NCBI RefSeq assembly: GCF_025244745.1
Contig: NZ_CP104213.1
Location: 1,233,501 to 1,297,500 of the forward strand
Direction: 5' to 3'
Length of the DNA stretch: 64,000 nt
Source of the DNA: Deinococcus rubellus
GTDB taxonomy: Bacteria > Deinococcota > Deinococci > Deinococcales > Deinococcaceae
Positions 29,870-41,995 of the stretch are shown here, piece after piece (the stretch's first letter is position 1; the number at the start of each line of letters is the position of its first letter). The position numbers and the translations under genes are program-made. The notes under the pieces are model-generated. The model was not told the origin of the DNA. It ran no database searches and saw only the letters and a list, made by a program, of their open reading frames with translations.

Positions 29870-30628
29870 TAGGAGCGATTCTTCGTCGGCCTGCCGCTGG
29901 GCAGCCGGGATGGTCTTCGTGGTGGTCTCGCACCTCAGTCCGCATGTCGAGAGCCTGATGCCGGAAATTTTGCAGCGCTGCACGGTGCTGAATGTGCAGG
30001 CCATCCACGACGGCTTGCCCGCCGAGGCCGATCAGGTCTACGTGACCCCGCCCGGCTTCAGCGTGATTCTGGAAGGCGGGGCGCTGTACTTGCGTCCACT
30101 GGAAGACGCACAGGGCCACACCATCGATACTTTTTTCCGCAGTCTGGCGGCGGATCAGGGCGAGAGAGCGGTGGGCGTGGTGCTGTCCTGGGCCGCGACG
30201 GCGCGGGGGGTGCGCGGGCCATCTAAGGTGGCGGGCGGGTGCTGGTGCAGAACGCGGCCATGGCAGAGGCGGAGTTCCCGGCAATGCCCCAGAGCGCCGC
30301 TGCGACGGGCGTGGCTGACGCTGTGCTGAGCGCTGAGGCACTGGCGACCCGGCTCTACAACCTGGTTCACCATGACCTGAATCTCAAAAGTTGCCTGATC
30401 GAGGTCGGCGAATTGGGGAGCCTGCCGCCCGAGGGCCACAGCGGGTTGCCGCGCATCCTGCTGCTGGTGCGCTCACGCACTGGCCACGATTTCAGCGGCT
30501 ACAAGCCCAGTACCCTTGTGCGTCGCATCGACCGGCGCATGAAAAGTCAGCAGATCGCCACGTTGGCCGAGTACCGCCAGCAACTCAGCCAGACGCCCGG
30601 CGAGGTCGAGGAAGCGCCCGAGTGAGTC

Positions 30629-32032
30629 TCAGCGGTGCAGCGCCGGACCTTTGGGCAGCGCCACCCAGAAGCGCACGCCCTCATCTTCCTTGCTCTCTCC
30701 CCAGATGCGCCCGCCGTGACGCAGCACGATCCGCTTGACGATGGCCACCCTAGCCCCAGCCCCAGCCCCGGCCCCCCGAACTGCCTGGGGCTGTGCAGGT
30801 GCTGAAACAGTGCGAACAGCCGCCCCTTCTGGCGCATGTTGAAGCCGACGCCGTTGTCTTCGATCAGAATGATGTACTCGTGGGCATTTTCCTGGGCGCT
30901 GATGCGGATCTGAATTTCGGGGCGTATGGCGCTGAATTTCAGGGCGTTGTCGAGCAGATGAAAGAACGCCAGCTGAAGGGTGCGGCTGTTGCCTGTGACG
31001 GTGGGCAACGGGCCCTGGGTCCAGGTGACCGGGCGGCCTTCGAGCTGGGGCGCAGGTTCTTCTTGACTTCCGCGATCACCTTCTGCAGGCTCACCGGAAT
31101 GAACCGCGACCGCTGCCGCCCCAGTCGGAAATACTCGGTGAGGGCTGTGGCCAGCACCTGCACCCGTTCGGCGGCCCCCACCATTTAGTGGTGCTCTGGG
31201 TGTGGTCAGTGGGCGGGTCCTGCGTCTGCGGCAGCTTCTGGCGCAGCAGGGCCGCGAAACTGCCGATGTGGCGCAGTGGGGTGTCGAGCGCCAGCATGGT
31301 GGACTGCACGAAGGTTTCAAGTTCTTCGTTGAGTTCCTGAATCTGGGCGGTGCGCTGTACGACGCGCTCCTCCAGCGTTTCGTTGAGCGCCAGAATGGAG
31401 GCCTGCACGCCCTTGAGAGCTGTGATGTCAGTCACCGCCATCCGAATTTCTGAGCCGTTCAAGACGGCGTCAAGCTGCCCGTCGAGCGCTTCTGATCCCG
31501 GACGCAGCAGCCGCAGTTCCAGTCGCTGGACTTTGGGCTGTGGGCCGCTGGGCTGGCCTGGCCCACCTGAATTGTCAAGCTGGCCAGGTGCACCCGCACC
31601 TCACTGAATCAGGCGCTTGAGCAGCGCGGCCAGTGAGGTGCGTGATCCTTCGTCCACAAATAGTAGGAAGCGCCGCCCCAGCAACTGCTCGCGCCCCAGC
31701 CCCAGCAGCGCCTGGCCAGCAGCGTTCACCTCGGTGATGTGTCCGCCCTGATCGAGCGAGAAATAGCCCACCGGGGCTAGATCGTAGAGCTGCTGGTAGC
31801 GGTCACGGGCCCGCTTAAGCTCCGAGTTGCTGAGCTGCAATTCCTCGTTTTGCAGGGTCAGCTCGACCTGACGCACCTGGAGTTCGTGCTGCTGACTCTG
31901 AAATTCGAGCTGACGCTGTTCCAGGGTCGGCGCGGAGCTGAGCAGTGGCGGCGGCTGAAGCTGATCCTCGGCCTGCTGGCGCAACGCCTGGGGCGAGCGA
32001 TTGGGGGCGGGTGCTTCCGGTTGGTTAGACAT
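30629..32032 (-). pseudogene. Broken PAS sensor histidine kinase gene
   Basis: From ATG 32032: a Gln-rich coiled coil (about residues 25-75), then a PAS domain (YDLAPVGYFSLDQGGHITEV, LLGLGREQLLGR) ending at an in-frame TGA at 31603-31601. The same frame continues with PAS C-terminal and LEERVVQRTAQIQELNEELE, the kinase dimerisation region. Frameshifts near 31185, 31050 and 30745 then break the HATPase domain (LLDNALKFSA, IEDNGVGFNM, GLGLG), whose true C-terminus KRIVLRHGGRIWGE is readable down to 30629. One stop plus three frameshifts make it a pseudogene. It ends tail to tail, three bases from the CheBR remnant. Confidence 0.85.
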
Positions 32033-32243
32033 TTCGCGGCCCCCAGGGTGGGTGACAGTCAAATTCAGAAAGGCGGCGGCCAGTAGTCTTCAGGATGAGC
32101 GCCCTTGGAAAACCGGATTTATCTGAAAATTAAGGAAGCGCGGCCCGCGACTTCGGAGCCGCAGCGAGGCCGCCGTGCCCTGTGAGCTGATCTCTAATCT
32201 ACCGCGTCGGAACATTCGGCCCGCCGCCCGCGTAGACTGAGCC

Positions 32244-32780
32244 ATGAAACCCCGGACGCCGACGGCCCACCTGGCCCTGATGCTCGCCGCGCAGGCTGAG
32301 GAGGCGAGCGCAGGTTACCTGAAACTCATCTACGAGGGCGGAGTGTTTCAGGACGCCGTGCCCATGAGCGGCGAGCGGCTGATGCGCGGTGAGCGCGGCT
32401 ACACCCTCGCGCCCAACGCTTACGGCGGCGAGTGGAGCCTGGTGCTGGGCACCGGGGCTGATCTGCTCACCAATAAGGTTCACCTGACGTACCTGAGCAG
32501 CAGCCAGACGTTGTCGCAAAGCGGTCCCACCATCGGCAAGCTGATGGCCCGGCTCAGTTCGGGCGCGGCCAAGAGCTGCTTTAACCTCAGCGCTGAGCGT
32601 TTGCCCGCCCTCAAGAGCTGGGTGGAAACGAGTGTCCGGAGCGGCGCGAAAGACGACGTGAACTTTGAGCGCCGATTCGGGCCGCTGCGGGTACAGGTGC
32701 TGACCAGCCGCAGTGACGCCCAGGCCGACGTGGACGTGCTGCTCTGGCGTGGCGGGCCAGCGGGCAACGCGGGGGCCTGA
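32244..32780 (+). CDS. Conserved-looking protein of unknown function
   Basis: 178 residues. No signal peptide or membrane segment. The N-terminal helix (PTAHLALMLAAQAEEASAGYLKLIYEGG) and the middle beta-rich part (GGEWSLVLGTGADLLTNKVHLTYLSS) suggest a small alpha/beta domain. The C-terminal half is helical and ends with RVQVLTSRSDAQADVDVLLWRG. I do not recognise a family. TAGACT ends five bases before ATG 32244, which supports a real leaderless gene. It stands alone between the kinase pseudogene and mqnC. Confidence 0.68.
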   Translation: MKPRTPTAHLALMLAAQAEEASAGYLKLIYEGGVFQDAVPMSGERLMRGERGYTLAPNAYGGEWSLVLGTGADLLTNKVHLTYLSSSQTLSQSGPTIGKLMARLSSGAAKSCFNLSAERLPALKSWVETSVRSGAKDDVNFERRFGPLRVQVLTSRSDAQADVDVLLWRGGPAGNAGA

Positions 32781-32855
32781 GCTGGACTCTGGGGTCAGCA
32801 TCTGTCGGTAACTATTGGGGACTTTCCCCTTCTCCTGCGGTGTTAAACTCTCTGC

Positions 32856-34043
32856 ATGACGCGCCTGACTCCAGACGACGCCGCCCTGCTCGCCCCCAGC
32901 TTGTTAGAGAAGGCCGAGCGCGGAGAGCGCCTGAACCACGCAGAAATCACCGCCCTCTATTCGCTGCCGCTGCCCGAGGTGGCGGCGGTGGCCCACGAAC
33001 TGAGGTTGCGCCGCAGCGACCCGGACACCGTGACGTTTCTGATCGACCGCAATATCAACTACACCAACATCTGCAACGTAGGCTGCAACTTCTGCGCCTT
33101 TTACCGCACCAAGCGCCAGAAAGACAGCTATACCCTCGACTACGAGCAGGTGTCGGCCAAGATCGTGGAGCTCGAAGCGGTGGGCGGCTCGCGCATCCTG
33201 ATGCAGGGCGGGGTCAACCCCGAGTTGCCGCTGGAGTACTACACCGGGCTGCTCAAGTTCATCAAGCTGCACCACCCCAGCATCCGCATCGAGGCGTTTA
33301 GCCCCGAAGAAGTGCTGTTCATGGAAAAAACCTTCGGGATGGATCTCGACACCCTGCTCGACACGCTGATCGAGGCGGGGCTCGACGGCCTGCCCGGCGC
33401 GGGCGGCGAGATTCTGGAAGACGACATTAGGGCCAAGGCGGCTCCCGCCCGCATCCGCAGCGCCGATTGGTTCCGCATCCTCGACGCGGCGCAGCGTAAG
33501 GGTCTCTATACCATCAGCACCATGGTCATCGGCTTCGGCGAGAGCTACGCCCAGCGCGCCAGCCACCTGATCAAGATCCGCGATCAGCAGGACAAGGCCA
33601 TGCACGACTACGGCATCGGCTTTGCGGGGTTTGCCATGTGGAGCCTCCAGACCGAGCACACCCGCTTGCACGGCAAGGCTCCCGGCGCGTCGGCGCATGA
33701 GTACCTGCAGCAGCTCGCCATCGCCCGCATCGCCCTCGACAACCAGCCCAATATCCAGGCGTCGTGGCCCGCCCAGGGCTTCAAGGTGGCGCAGGCGGCG
33801 CTGTACTACGGAGCAAGCGACCTGGGCAGCACCATGCTGGAAGAAAATGTGGTGTCGGCGGCGGGCGGCGGCGGGCGGCACAGCGCCACCGTGCGAGAAC
33901 TCGTCCGCATCGCCCATGACGCTGGATTCAGGCCTGCCATCCGCAACAGCTACTTCCAGATTCTGCGCTACCCCGACGTGGAGACCGTACTGGACATCGG
34001 CAGGGGGGCCGAGGCGGAAGAGGAGCGGGCGGTGGGCGTCTGA
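32856..34043 (+). CDS. mqnC: Cyclic dehypoxanthinyl futalosine synthase (radical SAM)
   Basis: 395-residue radical-SAM enzyme of the futalosine menaquinone pathway. The CX3CX2C cluster motif is C73, C77, C80 in NICNVGCNFCAFYR, with the typical ILMQGGVNPELPLEYY and LPGAGGEIL segments. It cyclises dehypoxanthine futalosine. TAAACT six bases before ATG 32856 points to a leaderless transcript. Its TGA stop is overlapped by the start of mqnA, so the pair forms a tightly coupled operon. Confidence 0.95.
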   Translation: MTRLTPDDAALLAPSLLEKAERGERLNHAEITALYSLPLPEVAAVAHELRLRRSDPDTVTFLIDRNINYTNICNVGCNFCAFYRTKRQKDSYTLDYEQVSAKIVELEAVGGSRILMQGGVNPELPLEYYTGLLKFIKLHHPSIRIEAFSPEEVLFMEKTFGMDLDTLLDTLIEAGLDGLPGAGGEILEDDIRAKAAPARIRSADWFRILDAAQRKGLYTISTMVIGFGESYAQRASHLIKIRDQQDKAMHDYGIGFAGFAMWSLQTEHTRLHGKAPGASAHEYLQQLAIARIALDNQPNIQASWPAQGFKVAQAALYYGASDLGSTMLEENVVSAAGGGGRHSATVRELVRIAHDAGFRPAIRNSYFQILRYPDVETVLDIGRGAEAEEERAVGV

Positions 34044-34888
34044 GCACGCTGCCCTCCTACCGGGCAGGCTGGATTCACTACACCAACGTGGCCCCGATTC
34101 TCGACGATTTGAGTCTGCCGCCGGGCGTGAGCGCCGTGACGGGCGTGCCCACCCAGATGAATGCGGCGCTGCTCTCGGGCGAGGTGGATATCGCCAACAT
34201 CAGCGCGGTGGAATTCATCCGCAATGCGGGTACCCTGGCGGCCCTGCCGGATTTCAGCGTGTCGGTGCTGGGTCCGGTCTACAGCGTCAATCTGTTTCAC
34301 CGCGTACCCTGGCAGGCCCTGACGCGGGTGGCCCTGACCGCCCAGAGCGCGACCAGCGTGGCCCTGCTGGAAGTGCTGCTGAAGGAGAGCGGCGTGACGC
34401 CGGTGCTGGAGCGCGCCGAGGGCACTGCCCAGGAGCTGCTGGCGTCCGGCTACGACGGGGTGTTGCGCATCGGCGACAGTGCCCTGCGCGAGTGGTACGG
34501 GGTGGTCGGGCCGCTCACCGAGGCCACCACCATGACGGCTTTGCCGCACACGCGCGGCGGCGTCACCGTCACCGATCTGGCTGAGAAGTGGTTTGAACTC
34601 ACCGGCCACCCCTTCGTCTTCGCGGTGTGGGCCTACCGTCAGGCCGTGCCGCCGCCCGCCGCGCTGGTGCAGGCCATGCGCGAGGCCCGCCGCAGCGGCA
34701 TCGGCCACCTGAGCGAAGTGGCCGAGCGACACGCCCGCAAGCTGGGACTTCCCGCCCGCGTGGTGCAGCATTATCTCTGGAACTTCCGCTACCACCTGGA
34801 AGCCCCGGACCGCCTGGGTCTCGACGAATTTGCCGCCAAAGCCGTGCCGGGCCACGCCCCGCTGGTGTTCGGAATGCCGCCGGGCTGA
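34040..34888 (+). CDS. mqnA: Chorismate dehydratase MqnA, apparent CTG start
   Basis: 282 residues when read from CTG 34040. MqnA converts chorismate to 3-enolpyruvyl-benzoate, the first step of the futalosine route, and has the periplasmic-binding-protein-like fold: PTQMNAALLSGEVDIANISAVEF, then YSVNLFH and HPFVFAVWAYR. The family start region YRAGWIHYTNVAPILD is encoded here only upstream of GTG 34088. No ATG, GTG or TTG lies between that block and the mqnC stop, so translation most likely begins at CTG overlapping the stop as CTGA, preceded by GGTGGG. The product assignment is firm; the start codon is inferred. Confidence 0.9.
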   Translation: MSTLPSYRAGWIHYTNVAPILDDLSLPPGVSAVTGVPTQMNAALLSGEVDIANISAVEFIRNAGTLAALPDFSVSVLGPVYSVNLFHRVPWQALTRVALTAQSATSVALLEVLLKESGVTPVLERAEGTAQELLASGYDGVLRIGDSALREWYGVVGPLTEATTMTALPHTRGGVTVTDLAEKWFELTGHPFVFAVWAYRQAVPPPAALVQAMREARRSGIGHLSEVAERHARKLGLPARVVQHYLWNFRYHLEAPDRLGLDEFAAKAVPGHAPLVFGMPPG

Positions 34889-34915
34889 ATGAAACTCCGG
34901 AAGTGCCGCCGCCCG

Positions 34916-35815
34916 TCAGGAGTTCAGGCTCAACATCGCTGGCGGCGGCGCTTCCAGCTTCATGTCCTCGCCGCTGAGCGGGTGCCGGAAGTGCAGGCGG
35001 TGGGCGTGGAGCCAGTAGCCGCCGTCGCCGGGCAGCCCCGGCAGGTGCGCCAGGGGCAGACCGCCCGGTGCGTAGAGCGGATCGCCGACCAGCGGATGCC
35101 CGATGCTGGCCAGGTGAATGCGGATCTGGTGTGGGCGGCCGGTGCGGATGTCCACCTCGAAAAGCGTGGCATGCTCACGGCGTTCCAGCACCGTCGCCAG
35201 GCTGCGCGAGGGCTTGCCGTGCGGGTTGGCCGCGTAGACCTCGCCCAGCAGGGGGTGCGGCACCGGGCCAATCGCCACGCCGATGTCGTAGTGGTCTTGC
35301 TCGGCCAGACCCTGCCCCAGCCCCAGGTAAAATTTGCCGATCTGCTGCTCGCGCCAGTCCTGTGCCAATTTTGACGCCGCTGCGGATGTGCGGGCAAACA
35401 GCACGACGCCCGAAGTACCGCGCCCCAGGCGGTGCAGTGGACTGGCTCCCGGAAAGTCAGCGCGGACCAGATGCAGCAGGGTATGGTCCAGAAAACCGCC
35501 GCCGGGCAGGGTGGGCAGGCCGCTGGGCTTGCTGACGGCGATGAGGGCAGCGTCCTCATGCAGCAGTGAGAAATGCAGCGGGGCGGCTTCTTCCTGCCAG
35601 GGTGGGCGCTGCCAGACGAGCCACTGTCCGGTCCTGAGCCGCTCCTGGCCGCTGGCCGGGCGCTGGTCGAGCGTCACCTCACCGCGTGCGAGCTTCGCCT
35701 GCCATTCCTCGGGCGTGGAGTGCGGATAGCGTGCCGCCAGGTAGGGCGCGAGGAGCTGCCCCTCGGCGCGCTGTCTCAATTGTTCGCGGTAGGCGTAGCC
35801 GCCGTTGAGGGCCAT
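34916..35815 (-). CDS. RluA-type pseudouridine synthase-like protein with Gly at the Asp site
   Basis: 299 residues of the RluA family: an S4-like N-terminal part ([20 protein letters not shown]), then the catalytic domain with [20 protein letters not shown], and [25 protein letters not shown]. The usual HRLDxxTSG motif reads HRLGRGTSG at 128-136, so residue 131 is Gly where the catalytic Asp normally sits. Either this belongs to a subgroup with that change or catalysis is lost. TAAGCT six bases before ATG 35815 gives a leaderless start. Confidence 0.85.
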   Translation of the reverse strand: MALNGGYAYREQLRQRAEGQLLAPYLAARYPHSTPEEWQAKLARGEVTLDQRPASGQERLRTGQWLVWQRPPWQEEAAPLHFSLLHEDAALIAVSKPSGLPTLPGGGFLDHTLLHLVRADFPGASPLHRLGRGTSGVVLFARTSAAASKLAQDWREQQIGKFYLGLGQGLAEQDHYDIGVAIGPVPHPLLGEVYAANPHGKPSRSLATVLERREHATLFEVDIRTGRPHQIRIHLASIGHPLVGDPLYAPGGLPLAHLPGLPGDGGYWLHAHRLHFRHPLSGEDMKLEAPPPAMLSLNS

Positions 35816-35932
35816 GGGCCGAGCTTAGCGCAGGTTTCCGGCAGCGGCGACGCAACTTACCGCGCCGTCACCTGATGCAAGCTGACTCAAGCCTAAAGAG
35901 CATGCTCATGTGTTCCCGCTAGGATACGTTTC

Positions 35933-36808
35933 ATGTTGAAGGCTTTTCGCCCCCCGGCCCTGCTGGCCGCTACCCTGCTGTTGACCGGCACCCTTGCGGG
36001 CCAGGCCGCCGCGCAAACCACCGCTCCCGTGACAGCGCCTGCGACACCTGCTCCCGTTGCCCCCGCACCCATGACTCCTGCTCCAGCAGTGCCCAGTCCG
36101 GCTATATCCAGTCCGGCCACGCCCAAAGCGCCAGTGCGCCTGAACGTGCCGGGCAACGCGGCCTCGGCGCTGGGCATCGAGGTCAGCGCGGTGGTGTCGG
36201 GGCGATTGCTGGGTTGCCCCAAGGCGCTCAAGCTGAGTGCCGGGGCGCTGTGCCTCTACGCTGCCAACTCGGCCTCGGCACTGCGCCCCGCCATCAAGGC
36301 CAAACTCGGCACGCGGGCGGGTGAGTGGAAGCTGTCGGGCAAGGCCAGCAGTCTGGCCGTGACGAGTGGCAAGACCCTCTCGCTGGTGCTGCTGGCCGAG
36401 ATCTCCGCCAAGGAAACGCTGGTGGTCGTGGATACCCCGGCCTCTGCGTCCGCTCCCAGCGCCGCAGCGGCGGGCCGCCCGGCGACCCCGTTGGGCGCGG
36501 TCAAGGGCGAGCCGTACCTGCTGGGCAGCGACCTGAAGGGACTGGTCAACGTGACCTCGCTGGGCGCGGGGCAGTTCAAGCTGGAGCGCACCGGCCAGCC
36601 GACCCTGACTGTGACGGCGGGCAAGACCAGCGCCCTGCTCGGCGGCGGTAGCGTGACCCTGCCGCTCGCCCCCGCCTCGGACGGTAAGAATCTGGTGCTG
36701 CCGTTCTCGGCCCTGAATGCCCTGGGCTGCACGTCCGCGCCCAACGGCAAGGTGCTGACGGTGTCGTGCGGCGCGAACAGCGTGGGCATCAAGCCGATTG
36801 TCTTCTGA
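35933..36808 (+). CDS. Exported protein with Pro/Ala linker and stalk-like domain
   Basis: 291 residues. A signal peptide (about 1-27, ending GQAAAQ) leads into a Pro/Thr/Ala-rich linker to about residue 66, typical of cell-envelope proteins. Two similar-length domains follow, split by an Ala-rich bridge (ASASAPSAAAAGRPATP) near 165-185. The C-terminal one (LTVTAGKTSALLGGGSVTLPL, then VLPFSALNALGCT) resembles copper-amine-oxidase N-terminal-like stalk domains. Four cysteines may pair within domains. No enzymatic motif is seen. TAGGAT seven bases upstream supports ATG 35933. A terminator follows. Confidence 0.75.
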   Translation: MLKAFRPPALLAATLLLTGTLAGQAAAQTTAPVTAPATPAPVAPAPMTPAPAVPSPAISSPATPKAPVRLNVPGNAASALGIEVSAVVSGRLLGCPKALKLSAGALCLYAANSASALRPAIKAKLGTRAGEWKLSGKASSLAVTSGKTLSLVLLAEISAKETLVVVDTPASASAPSAAAAGRPATPLGAVKGEPYLLGSDLKGLVNVTSLGAGQFKLERTGQPTLTVTAGKTSALLGGGSVTLPLAPASDGKNLVLPFSALNALGCTSAPNGKVLTVSCGANSVGIKPIVF

Positions 36809-36835
36809 GCCAGGCCCTTTGAATCTGGGCGGTTG

Positions 36836-36876
36836 AAGCGGAGGCACAGGTCAGGTGACCTCCTCCGCTTTTGTTT
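36836..36876 (+). terminator. Terminator after the exported-protein gene
   Basis: AAGCGGAGG (36836-36844) pairs with CCTCCGCTT (36862-36870), nine perfect pairs, followed by TTGTTT. Confidence 0.8.
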
Positions 36877-36983
36877 GCATGACCAGCGGCCCCATTTCTG
36901 CATCTGAAGCCAGGTATCCCCACGAAACGGGTTCAAGTTAGAGCGCGAGATCACTTCTGGGGAAGCCTGTTTGACGGCCCTCT

Positions 36984-37042
36984 GACCCTCCTGCGGTGCA
37001 TGGCCCGGCATCTTGCCCCGCGTCATGCACCGCAGGAGGGTC
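36984..37042. repeat. Perfect 19-bp inverted repeat between convergent terminators
   Basis: GACCCTCCTGCGGTGCATG (36984-37002) is perfectly repeated in inverse at 37024-37042, with a 21-base loop. It lies in the 313-base gap between the exported-protein gene and the RND gene, between their two terminators, and has no U-run of its own. It could be a palindromic intergenic repeat unit, a protein-binding site or a transcript-end structure. Confidence 0.75.
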
Positions 37043-37055
37043 TATTGCCTGCCAC

Positions 37056-37085
37056 AAAAAACCCCCACCCAGGCTCGGGCGGAGG
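37056..37085 (-). terminator. Terminator of the RND efflux operon
   Basis: On the minus strand CCTCCGCCC pairs with GGGTGGGGG (two wobble pairs) around a six-base loop, followed by TTTTTT. It lies 37 bases after the RND stop codon. Confidence 0.82.
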
Positions 37086-37121
37086 CTCTAGAAAAATGCG
37101 GAATGGGGGAGGGTGCAGGCG

Positions 37122-40664
<3,543 letters not shown>

Positions 40665-40667
40665 ACT

Positions 40668-41960
40668 TTATTCACCGACCTTGATGCTCGCGCCGCCCTG
40701 GAGGCTCGGCGGCACCGGATAGATCACTCTCGCGCCCGCCGGAACGCCGCTGACGGCGGTCTGCCCCTGTGACTCGGCCAGAATCTGAACGGTTCGCCGT
40801 ACCGCCGTGCTGCCCTCGGCCAGATACACCGCGTTGTCGCCGCCGTCGTTCTGGATCGCGCCGCTGGGCAGCAGGGTGCCGGACGCGAGAGTGACCCGGT
40901 AGCGCATCTGTCCCACGCCGCCCACCGGCAGGTTGCTGGCGCTGGCTCCGTAAAGCCGGGTGGTCAGCGGCACCAGCCGGTCACTGCCGGTCACCCGGTC
41001 TCCCTCCTTGATGACGGCCAGGTACGTCTTGCCGCCGTAATCGAAATTGAGTTTGCTGCCCGCTCCCAGCGCGGCGGCGTCGCCCGGCGCGACGTTGAAG
41101 TCGGCGGTCAGGCTGCTGCCGTCCACCAGCCGGAACACGGCGGTGCCGGTGTTGACGTACTCGCCCAGCTTGGCGCTGATGGAGGCCACCGTGCCGGAAA
41201 AGGGAGCGCGGACGCTGGCCTTGGCCAGATTTTCCTGGGCCTGCCGCACCGCCACCTGGGCACTCTGCACCTGGTTTTGCAGCAGGGCCAGGCTGCTGCC
41301 GCCGCTCTGGCCGTTCTGGGTCAGGTTATTTTTCGCCAGCGAGAGCGCCGACTGGGTCTGGGCCAGGGTCGCCTCGCTGGCGGTCAGGTCGGCCTGGCTG
41401 ATGCCGCCCAGCGCGTACAGCTTGCGGCTGGACTGGGCGTCTTGCTGCGCCTTGTCGGCGTTGGCCTGGGCCGCCGTGATGGCCGACTGCAATTGCCCGG
41501 TGCTCTGGCCGGTGTTGCGCCGCGTCTGATCGAGGTTGATCTGGGCGTTTTTAAGCTGAATCTGGGCGTTGTCGAGTGCCTGTTGAATCGCTGAGGGGTC
41601 GAGCTGCACCACGATCTGCCCGGCCTTCACGCTCTGACCCGCCGTCGCCAGCACCCGCGTCACCGCGCCGCTGGCGAGTGCGGCCACCTGGCTGTCCTGA
41701 ACCGCTGTGACGGTGGCGCTGGCAGTGCGGCTGACCGTCAGGCCACCCTGCTTGGGCTGGATGACGCTGACATCCAGGGCGCTGCTCTTGGGCGGGGCGG
41801 CGTCGAGATTGTTCTGGCCGGAGGTGGTCGTGGTGCTGGCGCTGCTGGCCGGGCTGCCCGCTCCCGCCTTGTCTGCGGCGGGTTTGTTGCATGCGCCCAG
41901 CAGCAGTGCCAGACCCAGCAGCGCCGCCAGCGCCGGTGAGGGTGGGTGGACGGCCTTCAT
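40668..41960 (-). CDS. RND periplasmic adaptor, lipoprotein
   Basis: 430 residues. Start ATG 41960 has AAAGGAG eight bases upstream and gives a lipoprotein signal: hydrophobic ALAALLGLALLLGAC with the lipobox Cys, to be modified by Lgt. A Ser/Thr-rich linker leads to the biotinyl-lipoyl-like halves, a long alpha-hairpin (QALDNAQIQLKNAQINLDQ to QVQSAQVAVRQAQENLAKA), and the beta-barrel end. It bridges the pump to an outer-membrane channel. The frame stops three bases before the RND start, so translation is coupled. Confidence 0.93.
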   Translation of the reverse strand: MKAVHPPSPALAALLGLALLLGACNKPAADKAGAGSPASSASTTTTSGQNNLDAAPPKSSALDVSVIQPKQGGLTVSRTASATVTAVQDSQVAALASGAVTRVLATAGQSVKAGQIVVQLDPSAIQQALDNAQIQLKNAQINLDQTRRNTGQSTGQLQSAITAAQANADKAQQDAQSSRKLYALGGISQADLTASEATLAQTQSALSLAKNNLTQNGQSGGSSLALLQNQVQSAQVAVRQAQENLAKASVRAPFSGTVASISAKLGEYVNTGTAVFRLVDGSSLTADFNVAPGDAAALGAGSKLNFDYGGKTYLAVIKEGDRVTGSDRLVPLTTRLYGASASNLPVGGVGQMRYRVTLASGTLLPSGAIQNDGGDNAVYLAEGSTAVRRTVQILAESQGQTAVSGVPAGARVIYPVPPSLQGGASIKVGE

Positions 41961-41995
41961 GCCTGGGCTCCTTTTCACGACTGGGCGACTTTTCA

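Larger units (their letters stand above)
28886..30625 (+). pseudogene. Broken CheB-CheR fusion gene, split by an IS and truncated
   Basis: The N-terminus [22 protein letters not shown] is the start of a CheB methylesterase domain, cut at 28953 by the IS. Beyond it the CheB core resumes in another frame (MVFVVVSHLSPHVESLMPEIL, 29910), shifts again near 30235, and ends with FPAMPQSAAATGVADAVLSAEAL. CheR begins (HDFSGYKPSTLVRRIDRRM) but stops at 30625, losing the whole methyltransferase core. The catalytic GTGxDG-type motif is scrambled. At least two frameshifts, one in-frame stop and a 3' deletion make it non-functional. Such fusions normally signal through sensor kinases like the one decayed next door. 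Confidence 0.85.

Noticed and set aside
34088..34888. GTG 34088 as the mqnA start
   Set aside because: It would remove the conserved YRAGWIHYTN block, which is encoded intact upstream in the same frame.
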